Shown here piece by piece: positions 60,035 through 64,000 of a DNA stretch of 64,000 nt (positions within the stretch are counted from its first letter, which is position 1; the number at the start of each line of letters is the position of its first letter). This DNA is from Planctomycetota bacterium (GTDB taxonomy: Bacteria; Planctomycetota; UBA1135; GCA-002686595), in assembly GCA_012960475.1 (NCBI GenBank), contig DUBE01000007.1, forward strand, positions 62,001 to 126,000, written 5' to 3'. Position numbers and translations under genes: made by a program. The notes under the pieces are model-generated. The model was not told the DNA's origin, did no database searches, and was given only the letters and a program-made list of their open reading frames with translations.

Positions 60035-62899
60035 ATGATCCCGGTTCTAGCCCCCCTGCTATTGATCAGTGCCATCGGCCGTCCCCAGACGCCTAGTGCT
60101 GAAGTTACCTCCCAGGACAACGCTTCCGATTGGGTTTCGTCATCGTCTCTCGCATGGCGCGAGTTGGGTCCTTCGACCTTTGGTGGGCGAATTGTGGACA
60201 TCGCCCTGCACCCCGAGGACTCTTCGCACCTGCTGATCGCCTCAGCCTCAGGAGGTCTCTGGCGCACGCGCAACTCAGGCACAACGTGGGAGTGCATCTT
60301 TGAGCACGAGGGCACCATCTCGATTGGCGACATCGCTTGGGATGCCCATGATGAAGACGTGATCTGGGTGGGCACGGGTGAGGCCAACAATCAACGCAGC
60401 TCCTACTGGGGCGACGGCATTTACAAGACAACCGATGGGGGCAAGAGTTGGCAGCACATGGGCCTTGAGCACAGCCAGCACATCGGTCGCATTGTGATTC
60501 ACCCAACACAGTCCGGGGTCGTCTATGTGGCGGTTCTCGGTCGGCTCTATGGGGCCAACGAAGAGCGTGGTTTGTACAAGACGCGCGATGGAGGAGCGAC
60601 TTGGTCTCGCGTGCTGGACACGGGACCTACCGTGGGCGTAGTGGATGTGGTTATTGATCCTTTTGACGAGAACACGATCTACGCCGCTTCCTACGAGCGC
60701 TTGCGCCGACCCTGGAACTTTGACGGCAATGGTCCCGGTTCTGCCATTCACAAGTCCAGCGATGGGGGCTTGACCTGGAAGCGCTTGACCGGTGGTTTGC
60801 CCGAAGGCGACCTTGGGCGTATTGGCTTGGCGGCTTTTGGCGACCAAGATGGGTTGATTTTTGCCACGGTCAGCAATCAGAACAAGATCGAGGTGGCTCC
60901 CAAGCAGGACCCCACCGTTTCTCTTGAAACGCGCTTTGCCAAGGGTGTCTTGAGAGTGGTCCGTGCCCCGAAGGACGGCGGTGCGGCAGAATTGGGTTTG
61001 AAAGCCAAGGACGAATTGCTGAGCCTGGGTGGCAATGCCCTCGATCACCGCTGGTCCTGGGCGGTGGGGCTGTCCGTGTTCGAACCCGACGAAGAAGTGG
61101 ATCTGGTTTTGCGCCGCAACGACGAGGAGGTCACCCTGGTCGTGACCCGCCGCGGTCTCGATAAGACCATCGACGCCGAACCGGTGATGCGCGATGTGGG
61201 GGGCGGCGTCTATTGTTCTGAAGACCATGGGGAAACCTGGACCAAGCGTTCGAGCGAACCCGTGGGGGGCAACCCGGCCTACTACTACGGCCAGATTCGC
61301 GTGGATCCCCAGGATCAAACGCGCCTCTATCTCGCGGGTGTGCCGCTTTATTGGAGCGAGGACGGGGGCCACAGTTGGAAGCGCAATCGGGCCAGCGGCG
61401 TGCATGTGGATCATCACGCCCTTGAGGTCGATCCCCACGACTCGCGGCGACTGTGGCTCGGGAACGATGGGGGTTTGCACCTCTCCCATGATCGAGGCGA
61501 GACCTGGTATCACTTCGACAACCTGCCCCTGGCCCAGTTCTATGCCCTGGGCTTGGATGATCAACAGCCCTACCGGGTCTATGGGGGCACCCAGGACAAC
61601 GGCACTTGGGGAGGTCCTTCCATATCAAGGGACTCCAGGGGCATCGGATCAGAGGAGTGGTCGTCCGTGGGTGGCGGTGACGGTTTCTATGCTCAGATTG
61701 AAGCGGGCAACCCGGACATCGTCTACGGAGAGTCCCAATTCGGTTGGATCTATCGTCGGGACCGGGGTTCTTGGAAGAGCCAGGGCATCCAGCCCAAGGC
61801 TCCGGATGGAGAGAAGTACCGTTTCAATTGGAACTCGCCCATCTTGCTTTCCCGACACAATCCGCAGATCTTGTGGTTTGGGGGCAACCGTCTGTTTCGG
61901 TCCATGGATCGCGGGGATCACTGGTCCCTGATCACAGAAGACCTGACCAGTCGGGATCCAAAGAAAATCGAAGGCAATGTGCCCCACTGTACGATCACCA
62001 CCATAGCCGAGAGTCCGTTCAGTCCGGACCTCCTGATGGTAGGCACGGATGACGGGTTGGTGCAGTTGACCCAGGATGGAGGCCACAGTTGGACGAATCT
62101 GACCGGTCGTTTGTCCGGTTTGCCCCAGGGTTGGTGGATTACCCGGGTGGTGCTCAGTGAACACGAGAAGGAGCGCGTCTATGTGACCGCCAGTGGTTAT
62201 CGCGAGGATGACCTGAGGCCTCTGGTTTGGCGCAGCGAGGATCTGGGCCAGACGTGGAAGCGTTTGGACGAGGGTCTGCCCCAGGCTCCGATCAATGTGT
62301 TGCGCGAGGACCCGGTCCGGGAAGAAACCCTCTATGTGGGTACAGAACTTGGAGTTCTGGCGAGCCTCGATGGGGGTGCCTCTTGGGCTGCCCTTGGGGA
62401 TGGTCTGCCCACTATCGCTGTGCATGATCTCGCGGTACAAGCGCAGGCACGCGAATTGGTGCTCGCTACCCATGGGCGAGGCTTCTGGGTCTTGGACATT
62501 GCAGCCCTTGGGGATTGGAATTCCGAGATCGCTGCCGCCCCTGTACACCTCTTTGCGCCGAAAGATGTGGTGCGCTGGCAGCGCCGTTCGCTCGCCAAGA
62601 CCAGCGGACACTCCGCCTGGTATGGCAAGAACCCCCAGCGTGGTGTGATCTTGCAGGTGCATTTGCTCGCTGACTTGGAGGAGGGTGCGGCGAAACTGGA
62701 AATCCAGAACTCCAAGGGCAAGCGTATGGTCATCTTGACAGTGCCCAATACAAGAGGTCTGCACCGGATTCACTGGATGGGTGCCCGTTCGCGCAGGGGA
62801 TCAGGCCTGGCGGTGGGGGACTACAGCGCAGTGCTGACCCACGGAGACACGGTTCAAAGACACTCTTTCCGAGTGCTTCCGGATCCCCTTGAGCGCTGA
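60035..62899 (+). CDS. Secreted Asp-box propeller protein with embedded PDZ domain (second copy)
   Basis: The protein has 954 residues and a signal peptide (MIPVLAPLLLISAIGRPQ). Asp-box repeats (RNSGTTW, TDGGKSW, RDGGATW, SSDGGLTW, SEDHGETW, SEDGGHSW, DRGDHWS) cover residues about 40-290 and 390-840 and predict a sortilin/VPS10-like propeller. A PDZ-like domain (about 300-373: APKDGGAAELGLKAKDELLSLGG) is inserted at the same place as in the 1250-residue protein at 25795-29547. Paired landmarks shared by both include HVDHHALEVDP, LGNDGGLH and YRVYGGTQDNGTWGG. It ends with the FlgD-like GDYSAVLTHGD strand. It lacks the acidic linker of its relative. Role unknown; possibly extracellular protein binding or processing. 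Confidence 0.85.
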   Translation: MIPVLAPLLLISAIGRPQTPSAEVTSQDNASDWVSSSSLAWRELGPSTFGGRIVDIALHPEDSSHLLIASASGGLWRTRNSGTTWECIFEHEGTISIGDIAWDAHDEDVIWVGTGEANNQRSSYWGDGIYKTTDGGKSWQHMGLEHSQHIGRIVIHPTQSGVVYVAVLGRLYGANEERGLYKTRDGGATWSRVLDTGPTVGVVDVVIDPFDENTIYAASYERLRRPWNFDGNGPGSAIHKSSDGGLTWKRLTGGLPEGDLGRIGLAAFGDQDGLIFATVSNQNKIEVAPKQDPTVSLETRFAKGVLRVVRAPKDGGAAELGLKAKDELLSLGGNALDHRWSWAVGLSVFEPDEEVDLVLRRNDEEVTLVVTRRGLDKTIDAEPVMRDVGGGVYCSEDHGETWTKRSSEPVGGNPAYYYGQIRVDPQDQTRLYLAGVPLYWSEDGGHSWKRNRASGVHVDHHALEVDPHDSRRLWLGNDGGLHLSHDRGETWYHFDNLPLAQFYALGLDDQQPYRVYGGTQDNGTWGGPSISRDSRGIGSEEWSSVGGGDGFYAQIEAGNPDIVYGESQFGWIYRRDRGSWKSQGIQPKAPDGEKYRFNWNSPILLSRHNPQILWFGGNRLFRSMDRGDHWSLITEDLTSRDPKKIEGNVPHCTITTIAESPFSPDLLMVGTDDGLVQLTQDGGHSWTNLTGRLSGLPQGWWITRVVLSEHEKERVYVTASGYREDDLRPLVWRSEDLGQTWKRLDEGLPQAPINVLREDPVREETLYVGTELGVLASLDGGASWAALGDGLPTIAVHDLAVQAQARELVLATHGRGFWVLDIAALGDWNSEIAAAPVHLFAPKDVVRWQRRSLAKTSGHSAWYGKNPQRGVILQVHLLADLEEGAAKLEIQNSKGKRMVILTVPNTRGLHRIHWMGARSRRGSGLAVGDYSAVLTHGDTVQRHSFRVLPDPLER

Positions 62900-63039
62900 T
62901 CGTCGCCCGATTTGCGCGGGGGATCCGAAGCACTCTCGCCATGGCTTGGGTCGCTGTTAGACTGGGAGTACGAGCGGCGTGGCATCTGGTTTCTCCTTGA
63001 GCGCGTCCGCACCCGCCCTAATCCGTGCCCAAAGAAAGT

Positions 63040-64000
63040 ATGTCTTCTTCCCACTCCCTTGGCCGTCGTGATCTTGGCCGTCTGGCCGCAGCCGGTGCTG
63101 CTGCAATCAGCTTGCCCTCCTTCCAATCCCGGCGCCCCTCGGACGAAATCCGTGTGGCATGCGTGGGCATCCGAAGTCGTGGTAACGCGCACATTGGTGG
63201 CTTCTCGGGACTGTCTGGTGTAAAGGTGGTTGCCCTCTGTGATGTGGATGAATCCGTCCTTAACACGCGCCTGCGTGAGGCTGCCGAAAAGGGCCGTCCT
63301 GCCAAGGGCTACACCGATCTGCGCAAGCTGCTGGAAGACGATAGCATTGACGTGGTTTCGCTGGCGACCCCCAATCATCTGCACGCGCTGCATACCATCT
63401 GGGCTTGTCAGGCGGGCAAGCATGTGTATGTGGAGAAGCCGATCTCTCACAACATCTGGGAAGGTCGCCAGGCCGTGCGCGCCGCGCGCAAGTACGGGCG
63501 CATTGTGCAGGCGGGCACCCAGTCCCGGTCCTCGAAGGGTATAGCCGACGGAGTCGCGTGGATCCAGGCGGGCAACCTGGGTGCAATCACGCATGCCTGG
63601 GGTACCTGCTTCAAGCCGCGCAAGTCCATCGGCAAGGTCGATGGTCCCCAGATCGTTCCGCCTACTGTTCACTGGGATCTCTACTGCGGTCCTCTCGGTG
63701 TCTCGCCTTTGACGCGCAGGCAGCTGCATTATGACTGGCACTGGCAGATGGCCACTGGCAACGGGGATCTGGGCAATCAGGGCATCCACCAGATGGATCA
63801 TTGCCGTTGGGGCTTGGGCGAGAATGGTCTTGCCCCCAGGGTATTTTCTGTCGGCGGTCGCTTTGGCTATGACGATGACGGTGACAGTCCAAACACCCAG
63901 TTCATTTGCCTCGATTATGAGGCCGCGCCTTTGATTTTTGAAGTTCGAGGATTGCCGAAGGACAAGGCTGCGCGCTCGAAGAACTGGGGCGGATCCATGG
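63040..64000 (+). CDS. Tat-exported Gfo/Idh/MocA-family oxidoreductase (3' end outside window)
   Basis: About 320 residues are visible and the frame is open to the window edge. The N-terminus is a twin-arginine signal (LGRRDLGRLAAAGAAAISLPSF), so the enzyme is exported folded with its cofactor. The NAD(P)-binding strand VACVGIRSRGNAHI follows, then VVALCDVDE, LATPNHLHAL, the VYVEKPISHN motif (catalytic Lys of E-K-P) and GNGDLGNQGIHQMDH. The family oxidises or reduces sugars and cyclitols; Tat-exported members are abundant in Planctomycetota. An in-frame GTG at 63025 is an alternative start, but the ATG at 63040 has AAAGAAAG just before it. The gene follows the propeller-PDZ gene by 140 bases. 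Confidence 0.92.
   Translation, partial: MSSSHSLGRRDLGRLAAAGAAAISLPSFQSRRPSDEIRVACVGIRSRGNAHIGGFSGLSGVKVVALCDVDESVLNTRLREAAEKGRPAKGYTDLRKLLEDDSIDVVSLATPNHLHALHTIWACQAGKHVYVEKPISHNIWEGRQAVRAARKYGRIVQAGTQSRSSKGIADGVAWIQAGNLGAITHAWGTCFKPRKSIGKVDGPQIVPPTVHWDLYCGPLGVSPLTRRQLHYDWHWQMATGNGDLGNQGIHQMDHCRWGLGENGLAPRVFSVGGRFGYDDDGDSPNTQFICLDYEAAPLIFEVRGLPKDKAARSKNWGGSM

Noticed and set aside
60275..61564. 429-codon antisense frame within the second propeller-PDZ gene
   Set aside because: No motif or plausible start, and the plus strand carries obvious Asp-box repeats in frame.
62854..63801. 315-codon antisense frame opposite the Gfo/Idh/MocA gene
   Set aside because: The plus-strand frame has a Tat signal, a Rossmann motif and E-K-P; the antisense frame has no recognisable features.

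Overview
The window looks like a slice of a Planctomycetota chromosome. GC is high and genes are densely packed on both strands. Pointers to that phylum are formylglycine-type sulfatases, two very large secreted Asp-box (BNR/sortilin-type) propeller proteins with embedded PDZ domains, a Tat-exported Gfo/Idh/MocA oxidoreductase, a DUF4212/VC_2705-type symporter pair, and a C-terminal module ending in a S-D-A-V-x-(V/I)-x-F signature on secreted proteins. The phylum assignment is inferred from gene content, since no rRNA gene lies in the window. I see no insertion sequence, prophage, integrase or CRISPR array.

Region by region: 1-4325 holds an AddB-like nuclease (cut at the left edge) and an AddA-like helicase-nuclease. 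4435-8990 holds a sulfatase, a catalytically degenerate sulfatase-like lipoprotein and a coiled-coil protein with a strict 42-residue repeat. 9398-11896 is hrpB. 11912-23942 is an aryl-CoA/beta-oxidation-like gene cluster: Old-Yellow-Enzyme oxidoreductase, SDR, RidA, then an almost gapless operon of enoyl-CoA hydratase, acyl-CoA dehydrogenase, thioredoxin-fold ferredoxin, alpha/beta-hydrolase-like protein, pseudokinase, benzoate-CoA-ligase-type enzyme, creatininase-family hydrolase, hot-dog thioesterase and metF. It is interrupted by a secreted Cys-containing protein with its own dyad-rich leader and a strong terminator hairpin. 24095-25790 holds a lipoprotein that fuses a Cys-phosphatase to a haem-c (cytochrome c'-like) domain, followed by an RSH-type HD hydrolase. 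25795-36161 holds a giant propeller protein, an Mrp-type ATPase without its CxxC, a secretin-N-domain protein, queC, mazG, a rhomboid-TPR protease, tRNA-Asp(GTC) and RNase D. 36242-43870 holds tRNA-Ala(CGC), a large secreted beta-helix protein, acnA and an EAL phosphodiesterase. 43785-49647 is a minus-strand housekeeping run birA-rph-rdgB-lepA-lepB-DUF3293, in which lepB carries a large inserted domain. 49761-64000 holds a secreted phosphodiesterase-LamG protein, an M14 metallopeptidase, an unrecognised helical protein, LOG and PepSY proteins, a sodium symporter with an EF-hand-like loop plus its small subunit, a second propeller-PDZ protein, and the beginning of a Gfo/Idh/MocA oxidoreductase.

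How genes may work together: the 11.9-23.9 kb cluster has the parts for activating a carboxylic (probably aromatic) acid to its CoA thioester and degrading it by reduction, hydration, dehydrogenation, enamine hydrolysis and thioester cleavage. It resembles aerobic 2-aminobenzoyl-CoA-type pathways, but the expected monooxygenase is not in the window, so the substrate is inferred. The strongest oddities are the 42-residue coiled-coil repeat, the phosphatase-cytochrome fusion, the EF-hand loop in the symporter, the pseudokinase inside the CoA operon and the domain-inserted signal peptidase.
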